This document shows, one piece after another, positions 8,662-16,637 of a DNA stretch of 64,000 bases. The stretch's first letter is position 1; every line of letters begins with the position of its first letter. Source of the stretch: Cuniculiplasma divulgatum (GTDB taxonomy: Archaea; Thermoplasmatota; Thermoplasmata; Thermoplasmatales; Thermoplasmataceae); contig CP133595.1 of assembly GCA_031200235.1 (NCBI GenBank), forward strand, positions 1,322,877 through 1,386,876, in the 5' to 3' direction. The notes beneath the pieces are model-generated. The model was not told where the DNA came from. It saw only the letters and a program-made list of their open reading frames with translations, and made no database searches. A program made the translations under genes and the position numbers.

Positions 8662-9555
8662 TCAGGCTATATTGGAAAAAAAGGCAAAATTCCTGTATAG
8701 ATTTCCTTCAGGATGCTTGCCCGCATTCTGGTTGATGAAGGATTTGGTCCTTCTTGGCTCGCCAAACATGGATGTTATGTAGTCGTCCGAGTTGTTAAGG
8801 CTCAGGAAATATTTTCCGTGAATGCTTTCCAGGATGCCTGCCAGTTCCCTGAAATCCTGCGGCGAAAAATTGTAGCCATACCAGTCCTTTCCAGGATACG
8901 GTGGATCCAGATAGAAGAACGTCAGCGGGGAATCATAGATACGGAATATCTCCCGGAAGTCTCTTCTTTCAATCTTCCAGTTTCGCACGCTACTGTTTAT
9001 GTTCCCAAAATCAGATACCACCCTCAGGAAGAAACTGAAAGCACCTTTCTCCTTACCTGTGGCATAAGTATCACCACGCCCTCCGAAGCTGGTGATGGAT
9101 CTGAAGAGTGTTCTGTAAGCCCCGGCAAGTTCCCTGTCAATGGAAAGTCCGTCATCGTCACGCCGGGACAGTGCGTACCTGAGTTTACGTATTCTTTCTC
9201 CCTTAAGCCCTGCATTCTCACCCTTTCCGTGTGCCATGCTGGCCGGATCTTTCCCAAGGTTCCTGAAATTATCCGGAAATTCCTTTGCAAACTGGTCAGG
9301 CAGGGACAGCAGTAGCAGGTTGTAAAGATCATCTGGCCTTGACTTGATGATGCGGTACAGTGAAACCAGGTCCTTATCAATTTCATTATACACAATCTCC
9401 CTGGCGCCGATGTTCAGCGATACCAGTCCTGACCCTCCAAAAACATCCACAAATCTCTGCATTCCAGATCTGCGGAACTCCGACACGATGTCAGGCACAA
9501 TGGCAACTTTCGACCCTGGATATTTCATGATCCTTATGATACTCATCAACGGCAT
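8662..9555 (-). CDS. D12-class DNA adenine-N6 methyltransferase
   Basis: Predicted to transfer a methyl group from S-adenosylmethionine to adenine N6 in DNA. The family shows in KYPGSK at the N-terminus, SAM-binding motif I FGGSG at about 40-44, the acceptor motif NEIDKD, and catalytic motif IV DPPYPG at about residue 217. The 297-residue length fits D12/Dam-type enzymes. The ATG at 9555 has a GAGGTG site about 13 nt upstream; an internal ATG at 9528 (MKYPGSK) is another candidate. No restriction endonuclease or specificity gene is next to it, so it is probably an orphan methylase. The recognition sequence cannot be read from the gene. Confidence 0.88.
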   Translation of the reverse strand: MPLMSIIRIMKYPGSKVAIVPDIVSEFRRSGMQRFVDVFGGSGLVSLNIGAREIVYNEIDKDLVSLYRIIKSRPDDLYNLLLLSLPDQFAKEFPDNFRNLGKDPASMAHGKGENAGLKGERIRKLRYALSRRDDDGLSIDRELAGAYRTLFRSITSFGGRGDTYATGKEKGAFSFFLRVVSDFGNINSSVRNWKIERRDFREIFRIYDSPLTFFYLDPPYPGKDWYGYNFSPQDFRELAGILESIHGKYFLSLNNSDDYITSMFGEPRRTKSFINQNAGKHPEGNLYRNFAFFSNIA

Positions 9556-9665
9556 TCTGGTGATTGCTCACCTCTTATTATAAAATATGGAAATGCCCTG
9601 ACGCTGTCGGGAATGCAGCAATATTCGTGTGTTACTTCTGAATAGTCCGAAAAGAACTGATAAAT

Positions 9666-10013
9666 TCAGAAGGAAATCACAGTGAATCCTTCATCAATTT
9701 TCGAGTTGACCTCCACTCCGCCCAGTACGAGATCAATATTCCCAAAAATACTGGATTCATCAAGTCCCTCTGATTCCAGGCTCACCTTGCATGCCTTAAC
9801 AGTGCAGCCGGTTTTCTTCAGTCCCTGGATCTGTTCAAGGAACTGGGGAGAGTTTTTCTGTTTCGAATTCAATGCCTGAACGCCCCTGCCGAGAAAGAGG
9901 AACTCCAGGGTGCTCTGGGCATTCTTCACTGCGTTTATTGCAAAGTTAAAGGCAACCATCTCCGCATGAATATTTTCCTTTCCCGTCAGAAGGAGCACAA
10001 GAATTTTTGCCAT
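9666..10013 (-). CDS. DsrE/DsrF-like small sulfur-relay protein
   Basis: The 115-residue protein has the compact alpha/beta pattern of DsrE-family proteins, starting AKILVLLLTGKEN and later GCTVKACKVSLESEGL. DsrE relatives carry sulfane sulfur on a conserved Cys; here Cys residues occur in the GCTVKAC segment. It ends an operon with a small membrane protein (4-nt gap) and a YeeE/TsuA-like permease, a context that favours thiosulfate or sulfane-sulfur handling. The family call rests on fold pattern and context. Confidence 0.7.
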   Translation of the reverse strand: MAKILVLLLTGKENIHAEMVAFNFAINAVKNAQSTLEFLFLGRGVQALNSKQKNSPQFLEQIQGLKKTGCTVKACKVSLESEGLDESSIFGNIDLVLGGVEVNSKIDEGFTVISF

Positions 10014-10017
10014 TGTT

Positions 10018-10254
10018 TCAATCCTCCGTCCCGTCGTTGGAATACCCCGGATACTTGGTGCGGTACCATACTGCTGTAAGAAGCAATGCCACGATCATGA
10101 CAAATCCGGTTATGGCAACCGAATTGGGATTTGGATCGTACCCGTTGTATCCTCTCACAGTGAGTGCCGCAACAACCACCACCAGCAGGGACATGAGCCC
10201 TGCAAAGCTCTTGATTCCTCTTTCACTTTTTCTTTGCGTTTTCTTATCTTCCAT
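10018..10254 (-). CDS. Small two-helix membrane protein in sulfur-transport operon
   Basis: The 78-residue protein starts MEDKKTQRKSERG and has two hydrophobic helices at about 15-33 and 45-63. The start is placed at the ATG 10252-10254, one nt after the permease stop. A longer frame from 10362 would overlap the permease by about 107 nt and begins with unlike sequence, so it is rejected. The family is not recognised. Tight packing between a permease and a DsrE-like protein implies an accessory role. Confidence 0.7.
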   Translation of the reverse strand: MEDKKTQRKSERGIKSFAGLMSLLVVVVAALTVRGYNGYDPNPNSVAITGFVMIVALLLTAVWYRTKYPGYSNDGTED

Positions 10255-10255
10255 T

Positions 10256-11485
10256 TTAATTCCTCCCTGCTTTTCTCGAGTATATGAACCAGCCGGCAAC
10301 CAGAAGGCTGATTGCCACGAATACGAAGAATTCGATACTGCTGACAGCCATCTGCAGATCACCGCTCAGTATGTGCCCGGAAGCACAGCCATCAGCCATT
10401 CTCGCTCCGAACAATACCATAAAGGATCCACCGAAGACACCCAGCGCCCTCTTAATTTCGCTGTCACCGAACCTCTTCTTCCATGTCTTCGGTACCCATT
10501 TGTTGAAGGCCTGGAACCTCCTTGAAACGAATATTGAGGCAATGAAAGCCCCCATCAGTGTGCCGATATCACTGAATGGCTCCCATCCTATTGTGGAAAA
10601 GACAAGCTTGCTGTAGTTGTATGTGGGGAGCCAGAGGTATCCCACCATCCAGCTGTATGTTGTAGATTCGCCAAATATCTGGTGCAGGAACATTTCAAGA
10701 ACCACAACCGCACCAATGATGGCACCAACGAAGGTTAGAAGCCATCTTAGGTTGTTATTAGGTGCCCAGTGCTGGTTTGCGTTCTTTGCCAGTTTATCTT
10801 CAGACCCAATTGGCATGGCACTTCCCTCTATGAGTGTCTCCGTGGCTTCTCTGTGTTCTGCGAGTTCAGGGCCGGGCATCTGATAATTTTTGTGTGTGCC
10901 TATGTATACGCAGCTCTTTCCCCCTTTGTACCTGGGCAGAAAATAAGCTATACCCATCATGAGTGCCAGCCATCCTATTGAAATGAGAAAGCCGATCTTG
11001 AGGTCAGTTCCAACCTTGCCGCCCAGATATAGCTGACCGAAATTGTATGTGTTCACAAGCCACTGGCCCACTGAAGTCTGGTACAGAAGAGTCCATGCTG
11101 CCGCTCCAAGGAGTCCACCGGCCACCGCGTAGACTGCCTCTCTCCTGCCTTCGCCGAGAGCCATCCACTCTGTACCTGGGACATAACCGGATATAGCAAT
11201 GCCAACCCCGAAGATAATCCCACCTAGCGCCACACCTATCACGTAGTCTGGTTTTATGCCAAAGTGAAAACCCAGACCCAGAGCTGAAAGCCCATATAGG
11301 AGAACAGCACCAACACCGATTGCAATTGCAATACAGTTTATGAATAGCCGATCTTCCCATTTGGACAGCTTCAGGAGAACATCCGCATTTGATATTCCCC
11401 ACAATTCAGCAAATCCCCCAATGATGGCACCAATGAAAATACCAATCCACAGGGGAGCAGTGACTGTTATTGCCATTTCTATCAA
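10256..11485 (-). CDS. YeeE/YedE (TsuA-like) sulfur-compound permease
   Basis: Integral membrane protein of 409 residues with about ten hydrophobic helices and two internally related halves. The second half has the family signature GARMADGCASGHILSG. In the first half the equivalent position reads ISGYVPGTEWMALGEG, where relatives usually have a Cys before Pro-Gly-Thr; here it is Val. In characterised TsuA, conserved Cys residues line the thiosulfate path, so loss of one may change substrate or mechanism. A hydrophilic loop of about 60 residues lies between the halves. Divergent AT-rich DNA upstream (11486-11659) contains TATA-like sequence. It heads the operon with the small membrane protein and DsrE-like gene. 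Confidence 0.85.
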   Translation of the reverse strand: MIEMAITVTAPLWIGIFIGAIIGGFAELWGISNADVLLKLSKWEDRLFINCIAIAIGVGAVLLYGLSALGLGFHFGIKPDYVIGVALGGIIFGVGIAISGYVPGTEWMALGEGRREAVYAVAGGLLGAAAWTLLYQTSVGQWLVNTYNFGQLYLGGKVGTDLKIGFLISIGWLALMMGIAYFLPRYKGGKSCVYIGTHKNYQMPGPELAEHREATETLIEGSAMPIGSEDKLAKNANQHWAPNNNLRWLLTFVGAIIGAVVVLEMFLHQIFGESTTYSWMVGYLWLPTYNYSKLVFSTIGWEPFSDIGTLMGAFIASIFVSRRFQAFNKWVPKTWKKRFGDSEIKRALGVFGGSFMVLFGARMADGCASGHILSGDLQMAVSSIEFFVFVAISLLVAGWFIYSRKAGRN

Positions 11486-11659
11486 TATATAATTGCATGG
11501 ATGTATATACGTATTCCCATTTATGACTATTTATCATTTTTACTACAAATTAACTCAAATGTGATTTTTATTCACCAGTCGCGGTATCAATATTTGTCCT
11601 GTCAAAAGAATTGAAATTCAGAAAAGATGCGTTTAATAGGCAGAATGTTTTAAGCATTC

Positions 11660-12139
11660 ATGGAAGATAATCTGAAGTTTCCGACCTTTGAGTGTGCCAT
11701 TTCCAATACTGTGGAGAGTTATGATTCTGATGTTGAGATGTATTTCATGAATTCCAATCTGCTCTCTGCAAGACTTGCTGAACTTGCCCTTTCCAACAGG
11801 GAATTTTCAGGCAACTACAGAAAAATGATGAAATATGTCAGTGAACTGGCCGGATCAGTTGTTTCCGGGAAACCTGCACCATCGCACCAGTTTCTCATTG
11901 ATCTATGCATGGGTCCCGAGACGGAGCAGGATATGGGTAAGCTTCTTTCTGAAAGCAGGTCTCCAGACACTGCGAAGATCTTCGAAGCCATGCAGTACGT
12001 GCGCTTCATGATGTTCTGGTTCGTAAGAATGTCCAGGGTTGAGAGATTCTCAAGAGGATTCAGCGTAGAAAGATTTCAGGGGCTTCCGTTCCTCAGGCTT
12101 GCTCTTGCATACAGGGCAGAAAAAGTGTCAAAAGCCTGA
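11660..12139 (+). CDS. Helical protein of unknown function
   Basis: No family is recognised. The 159-residue protein is soluble and predicted mostly helical; its middle (about 110-130) contains an aromatic- and Met-rich stretch (VRFMMFWFVRMSR). It has no signal peptide and only two Cys residues. The ATG follows a TTTTAAGCATTC sequence and the gene stands alone, ending at a hairpin terminator shared with the convergent dehydrogenase gene. Confidence 0.65.
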   Translation: MEDNLKFPTFECAISNTVESYDSDVEMYFMNSNLLSARLAELALSNREFSGNYRKMMKYVSELAGSVVSGKPAPSHQFLIDLCMGPETEQDMGKLLSESRSPDTAKIFEAMQYVRFMMFWFVRMSRVERFSRGFSVERFQGLPFLRLALAYRAEKVSKA

Positions 12140-12147
12140 ATAAGTTT

Positions 12148-12169
12148 ACCCGGGTCCCAACCCGGTTTT
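12148..12169 (+). terminator. Hairpin plus T-run between convergent genes
   Basis: A 6-bp GC stem (CCGGGT/ACCCGG, loop CCCA) is followed by TTTT. It sits 8 nt after the stop at 12139 and just before the stop of the convergent gene at 12169. Archaeal termination mainly needs the T-run, so the stem may be incidental. Confidence 0.5.
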
Positions 12170-13143
12170 CAGAGGGTTGTTATCTTGCCCGTTGTGTCGG
12201 AAAGGTAAGCGGCATTAACTGTTTTTACCACAACTTCACCATCTTTCACTGTGGCTATCCTGGATTTTTCTCCCCTGACCAGTTCAACAAAAGCACGGAC
12301 CTCATCCTCGTACATATTTCCATCCCTGAATGTCCTTGTTACTTTTCCATCTATTTCCAAATCCGAGTTCACTGTTGTTGAAAAGACATCCCTGGCCACA
12401 GCGGTTGCTTCGGTTCCGTAAACTACCAGATCGTTCCTGGGGTGCTTCATGGCTCTGGAAGAGACGGCGTGAGCCATAATACTGCCATATTCCATGGATA
12501 TAGATTCAGTGGTGTCGATTACGGCTTTTGCTGGCTGCCTAAATGCCGAGATTTTATCCGGCCTGGCACCAAGCAAAAAATTAATGGTGTCAAGAACGTG
12601 TACGCCAGTTCCCATAACGGAACCACCACCAACCTTCTCATCTTCTGTCCACCATCTGCGATCCGGATTATCTGATGTTCCCTGTGATAGGCCACCCCAT
12701 GTTCCGTGAACCATCGTGATTTTTCCAAGTTTCCCGCTGGAGATCATGTTCCTGATTTCCACAATGGCAGGATGGAATCTCATGTGGAAACCTACTGCAA
12801 GATGGTGTCCGGTCTTGGCAGATATTCCCACCAGATCTGAGGCGTCTCCGTTGCTGAGCGTCATCTGCTTCTCAAGCAGAACATCCTTGCCATTTTCCAT
12901 GGATAATCTTGCCTGTTCGTAGTGCAGAAAATTCGGAGATGCTATGTAAACAGCATCGAAGCCCCCTCTGGAAAAGAACTCATCCAGATCGGAGAATGCG
13001 CGTGCCCCATATGCTGCACCCTCCCTCTCAGCTTTCTTCAGGGTCCTGCTGTATATTGCCGTTATGGAGTTTCCAGAGGACTTAATTGCGGGCATTATCC
13101 TGTTTATTGCGTGATTTCCAAGGCCGATTAATCCAAATTCCAT
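12169..13143 (-). CDS. Gfo/Idh/MocA-family NAD(P)-dependent oxidoreductase
   Basis: Probable sugar or polyol dehydrogenase of the glucose-fructose oxidoreductase family. The Rossmann motif GLIGLGNHA is at residues 4-12, the nicotinamide-side segment appears as LLEKQMTL (usual Glu-Lys-Pro has become Glu-Lys-Gln), and the C-terminal domain signature GSVMGTGVHVLDTINFLLG carries the catalytic-site His. The start is placed at the ATG 13141-13143 because the Rossmann strand begins there; in-frame ATGs at 13152 and 13158 are possible. The Pro-to-Gln change is notable but the fold is otherwise standard. Substrate cannot be assigned. Confidence 0.85.
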   Translation of the reverse strand: MEFGLIGLGNHAINRIMPAIKSSGNSITAIYSRTLKKAEREGAAYGARAFSDLDEFFSRGGFDAVYIASPNFLHYEQARLSMENGKDVLLEKQMTLSNGDASDLVGISAKTGHHLAVGFHMRFHPAIVEIRNMISSGKLGKITMVHGTWGGLSQGTSDNPDRRWWTEDEKVGGGSVMGTGVHVLDTINFLLGARPDKISAFRQPAKAVIDTTESISMEYGSIMAHAVSSRAMKHPRNDLVVYGTEATAVARDVFSTTVNSDLEIDGKVTRTFRDGNMYEDEVRAFVELVRGEKSRIATVKDGEVVVKTVNAAYLSDTTGKITTL

Positions 13144-13328
13144 TGTTATCATAGTCATGAAGATATACTGCAATATTTACCTGTTGAATTATAGAATTAT
13201 GAATTAAATCACAGTCCTGGCAATTTTATGCAAATCAACTGCACATGCTAATCGGTTTGGAGTTTTCTGGCAAAGAGCACTACCTTAAGGATGTTATTAA
13301 ATTCATTTTTCGACTTAGACTGCTGGAA

Positions 13329-14126
13329 TCAGGTGGATGAAAGGAACTGCATCTCCTCAGGTAGGTATGATGGTAGGGCACAGTATGGGTTTGGCAGTCC
13401 AAGGTTGGTCACATAGATGAATGAAAAGTACTCTGATGCTGCTTGGAACCATGCGGCAGACAAACTGGAAACATTAATTGCTATTATGGATGATTCAGCT
13501 CTACCAGTTGCATTTGTGATTGTCGAAAGGTTATCTGCAGGAGGAGCTCCAGGATTCTCATAGAGAACTGTCAAATTGAAGGAATCAGTAATAGTCTTTG
13601 GAGCGTAAGTGCCCGGGTTACCAACGATATAGTCAAGTCCTGCTGATCTGATTTCCAAAGTAGCATTTCTATAATATTGGGCTCCTGTAGAATTGTCTGA
13701 GACTTCATCCATAAAAATTCCCCTGATCCCATACCAGTGAAGATAGTCATAAGCCTGAAGTCTAACTGTTTTCAGTGATCGTGTGCCGTAGGAGGTATAG
13801 ACGTATCCTAGCACAGTAATGCCGGATTTCTCCATAGTGGCAGTGTAGTTTGAATAGGACTGAGAATAATTCAGCCCTGGTCCATTGTCAGGGTTAATAA
13901 TTACTATCATTGGTACCTCAGAAAATTCTGAATGGAGCTGAAACAGGTAATTCCACGAAGCATTCGGGTCAAAGTAAAGAGGAACAATAATGCCAGAATT
14001 TGAGTTTTCAATAAAACTACTGGCTTCATCTTTCAGGTGATCTTCAATCAAAATGGAGGCAGAAACAACTGCGAGTGAGACTATAAGGGCCAAAATTGCA
14101 GTTTTCAGGCTGATACTCTTTGCCAT
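13329..14126 (-). CDS. Secreted spherulation-specific family 4 (Sph3/GH135-like) protein
   Basis: The 265-residue protein has an N-terminal hydrophobic helix (residues 8-26), so it is exported or anchored. The body matches the spherulin-4 pattern: VPLYFDP, IIINPDNGPG near residue 75-85, GYVYTSYGTR, and YGIRGIFMDE with the acidic pair expected at the active site of a TIM barrel. Fungal and bacterial Sph3-type members (GH135) cleave alpha-1,4 galactosaminogalactan. Several N-x-S/T sites suggest surface glycosylation. The substrate here is unknown; hydrolysis of a surface or biofilm polysaccharide is inference. It stands alone next to the accessory island. Confidence 0.8.
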   Translation of the reverse strand: MAKSISLKTAILALIVSLAVVSASILIEDHLKDEASSFIENSNSGIIVPLYFDPNASWNYLFQLHSEFSEVPMIVIINPDNGPGLNYSQSYSNYTATMEKSGITVLGYVYTSYGTRSLKTVRLQAYDYLHWYGIRGIFMDEVSDNSTGAQYYRNATLEIRSAGLDYIVGNPGTYAPKTITDSFNLTVLYENPGAPPADNLSTITNATGRAESSIIAINVSSLSAAWFQAASEYFSFIYVTNLGLPNPYCALPSYLPEEMQFLSST

Positions 14127-14312
14127 ATGGTTAAGTTTTGATACGTGGAGGAAATAAATCAGTTATTGGTGAACCGCACGGCATGAAATTGAAAAAAGGA
14201 TTAAATAGCATTCATGATGGTGGAGGTCTTCAAGGGAATTTGAACAGTTTGGAACCATATCGATGTACTACGGTCTATTTAATGGAACGCATCAATAGGT
14301 GTTAGCTCTTTA

Positions 14313-14725
14313 TTATCCAGGATTAATTCTTAGCCCGAAATTTGCTATTTCCTTTTCCTCTGCTGTAAATTCGGAATCAAAGGTTACAAATGTGTCTGCC
14401 TCCAGCATCATGCTGGCTGAAATATGTAATATGTCCAGAGTTTTCATTCTTATCCTGACAGCGATTTCGATGGCGTTGTTGATGATTTTGTCCATGTTTA
14501 CCTCAGGTACTGCAACGTTAATTTCAGGTAAATAGTCTATTAAGGCTTCAATCTCATCCTCGCTCAGATTCGTTGATCTGGAAAGAACGGATTTCAACTC
14601 CGAAACAGTCACCGGGTAAATGTAATCATTGACCTTTATTGTCAAATATTTTTACTGCTCTTGCATGATTGACATCTCTACTGTTGAGAAATTAAATTAT
14701 GACATTTGTATCGATATAATTAAGT
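14313..14725 (-). pseudogene. vapC: VapC-type PIN-domain toxin, disrupted by a stop and a frameshift
   Basis: Directly after the antitoxin stop, one frame reads NYIDTNVII, a TAA stop, then FLNSRDVNHARAVKIFD; a one-base shift near 14640 is then needed to continue as KVNDYIYPVTVSELKSVL and on to the end at 14313. Together these give a near full-length PIN protein with all four expected acidic residues: Asp in DTN, Glu in SELKS, Asp in LDILH and Asp in TFDSEF. No ATG, GTG or TTG precedes the first fragment in its frame. The toxin is therefore inactive as read, while the antitoxin frame is intact. The 110-residue open frame from a TTG at 14645 alone lacks the first catalytic Asp. Confidence 0.8.
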
Positions 14726-14977
14726 CTAATCCCGGTCCTTTATAGAACTTTCCGATAGGTCATTAGGCAGCTTCGGAAGGCCTCTTTCCTTCCATACTCT
14801 AATTATGGCTTGGCTTTTCTCCTTCCGTTCTACTGTTTTCTTTGCGCTTTGCATCCCATTCTGCATGGTCCATCTCAGGGCATCTGCCTTGCTGGTAGCA
14901 AGTTTATACTTTATTAATTTGTCAATGAGATCAGATGTGTTATCATCTATTCTTAACGCTATAACGCTTGATACCAT
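14726..14977 (-). CDS. vapB: VapB-like ribbon-helix-helix antitoxin
   Basis: The 83-residue protein starts with a short strand and two helices typical of ribbon-helix-helix DNA-binding proteins (SVIALRIDDNTSDLIDKLIK, then TSKADALRWTMQ). A charged C-terminal tail follows, as in antitoxins that bind their toxin. It sits directly upstream of the decayed VapC fragment, in the usual antitoxin-toxin order. A TATA-like AATTTATAGAA lies about 25-30 nt before the ATG. With its toxin broken, it may remain only as a regulator. Confidence 0.75.
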   Translation of the reverse strand: MVSSVIALRIDDNTSDLIDKLIKYKLATSKADALRWTMQNGMQSAKKTVERKEKSQAIIRVWKERGLPKLPNDLSESSIKDRD

Positions 14978-15070
14978 ATGCTTTCATACGTAAATATTCT
15001 ATAAATTCTTTCTTAACTATTTCGATTTATCTCTTTCCTATGGCTACATAGCGTCCCGAAAGTTGTGTAC

Positions 15071-16207
15071 TTATAAGGGATACCTCTTCTGGAACATTTC
15101 CCTGATCTCGTCCTTGCATTTATAGAATCCCCTCAGAGATCTCTGTGACCATGCCTCATTTATCTCAGCCGACCTGAGATAGATGATCTTCATGGCGCTC
15201 TCCTCTGATGGCAGAGAATCTATTATCTTTATCCTGCGCCGTATTTCCTTGTTCATTCGCTCAATCAGATTTGTGGAGTGTATGGATCTCCTTATGGATT
15301 CAGGATAATCATGGTACTTGAGCAATGTACCCAGGTTCTTCTCCATGTTGTACACAGGCTTTGGGTATTTCGAGGACCATTTATTCTTGAACTCATTGAA
15401 CTGATTCAGTGCTTCTTCTCTGGTGCGGGAGAGGAATATTCCCTTGAGATCCGAATCAATCTCATTGCGATCCTGCACCCTCACATGTGATTCAAGATTC
15501 CTTGATGCATGTATGGTGCATAACTGGAAATCAGCCCTTGGATATAATTGTCTGATCTCCTCCTCTATTCCAGGCAATCCGTCTGCTATGAACAGTAGTG
15601 GTTCCTCAACGCCTCTTTCATGGAGATCCATGAGTACATTGCGGTATGCAATATGGTTCTCAACAGGATTCATGTAGAATCCAAGGATTTCATAATTCCC
15701 TGATTCCCGTATTCCCATTGCAAATATGACACATTCCTTCTGCACAGTTTCCCTTCTAAGGGAGAAGAACACTGCATCCATGAATATGGCAATGTACCTC
15801 TTCTCAAGTGGCCTTGATCGCCACTTGCTTATTTCCGGAACTGTTATTTCCGTGATCCTTGATATGGTGGATTTGCTGTATTTATTGTGGAATAATTCTT
15901 CCAGTATTTCAGCCATCTTCCTTGTTGATATTCCCTTTGAATACATGGAGACAACAAGATCGTCTATTCCAATGTTGCGCTGATATGGTTCGAATAAGGC
16001 TGTCTGGAATTCATTGCTGCGGTCCCTTGGAACCCTGAGATCATCTATCTTCCCATATCTTGTACCCATGTCACTCTCGTAGTATCCATTCCTCTGGCCT
16101 TCCCTTTCCTCAAGGAAGGCCTGAATCTCTCCCTTCATGAGGGATTCCATGAAGCCCTTCACTGTGGTTCTGACTATTTCAGATATCTTTTTATCCAGTT
16201 CTTCCAT
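15071..16207 (-). CDS. IS256-family (mutator-type) transposase
   Basis: Catalyses cut-and-copy movement of its own element. The full-length 378-residue protein has the catalytic residues in expected context: Asp in IFMDAVFFSL, Asp in LLFIADGLPGIEE and Glu in HSTNLIERMNKEIRRR; the family block YPRADFQLCTIHASRN is also present. No internal stops are seen, so it could be active. The ATG is at 16205-16207 with GGAGG placed 9 nt upstream, but that site lies inside a hairpin (separate entry). Confidence 0.92.
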   Translation of the reverse strand: MEELDKKISEIVRTTVKGFMESLMKGEIQAFLEEREGQRNGYYESDMGTRYGKIDDLRVPRDRSNEFQTALFEPYQRNIGIDDLVVSMYSKGISTRKMAEILEELFHNKYSKSTISRITEITVPEISKWRSRPLEKRYIAIFMDAVFFSLRRETVQKECVIFAMGIRESGNYEILGFYMNPVENHIAYRNVLMDLHERGVEEPLLFIADGLPGIEEEIRQLYPRADFQLCTIHASRNLESHVRVQDRNEIDSDLKGIFLSRTREEALNQFNEFKNKWSSKYPKPVYNMEKNLGTLLKYHDYPESIRRSIHSTNLIERMNKEIRRRIKIIDSLPSEESAMKIIYLRSAEINEAWSQRSLRGFYKCKDEIREMFQKRYPL

Positions 16208-16214
16208 TGTTTAT

Positions 16215-16240
16215 TGCCTCCTGGTTGGTTCCTGGAGGCA
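16215..16240 (-). promoter_or_regulatory. Hairpin occluding the transposase ribosome-binding site
   Basis: A perfect 7-bp stem (TGCCTCC with GGAGGCA, 12-nt loop) covers the only Shine-Dalgarno sequence of the transposase, GGAGG ending 9 nt before its ATG. RNA entering from an outside promoter would fold and hide the site, a strategy known from bacterial IS10 and IS50. A transcript starting inside the element could escape it only if it began within the stem. Confidence 0.6.
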
Positions 16241-16637
16241 TCCTTTTCTTTTTCATGAAATTTCTCTCATGATTATGATCCTGATCTCTTATTTACACAA
16301 GATTCGGGATACTATCGTGTTGAGGGATTTCTTTAAGATAAACAAGGAAGGAATGCCTTCACATTAACCAAACTGCTAAAAGTCTAAAAAATTACTTTTT
16401 ATCGAAATGCTTGCTCAAATTAGAGATCCTTGCCTTTAGCCAAATGTAGTCCCTTTTCTCAATGAGGTCGTTGTCTTCCAACTTATGGGTCATCTCAATA
16501 AGTTTTGGCTCCATAGAACTCCACTTGTACTGGATCCAATCAGATTCAGACAGCATGAGCATGGAGAAACACTTATATAGGGGGAGAGTCAAGGGAGGGG
16601 GAGTTTTTAATCTCCTCCTAATTCCAGAGGTGACCAT

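Larger units (their letters stand above)
15048..16315. mobile_element. IS256-family insertion sequence
   Basis: The element is about 1.27 kb and holds one transposase. Imperfect terminal inverted repeats are visible: left ATAGCGTCCCGAAAGTTGTG and, read inward from the right, ATAGTATCCCGAATCTTGTG. No direct target repeat was found outside either end choice, suggesting an old insertion or a later rearrangement. It lies between the VapB promoter and the gene interrupted by the neighbouring IS3 element. Confidence 0.85.

Noticed and set aside
9024..9395. Open frames opposite and inside the adenine methyltransferase gene
   Set aside because: They are mirror or offset readings of a gene with clear FGGSG and DPPY motifs.
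10018..10362. Longer version of the small sulfur-operon membrane protein
   Set aside because: The added N-terminus lies within the permease gene in another frame; the ATG at 10254, one nt after the permease stop, fits better.
15041..16325. Target duplication for the IS256 element
   Set aside because: No 8-9 bp direct repeat flanks either plausible choice of element ends.
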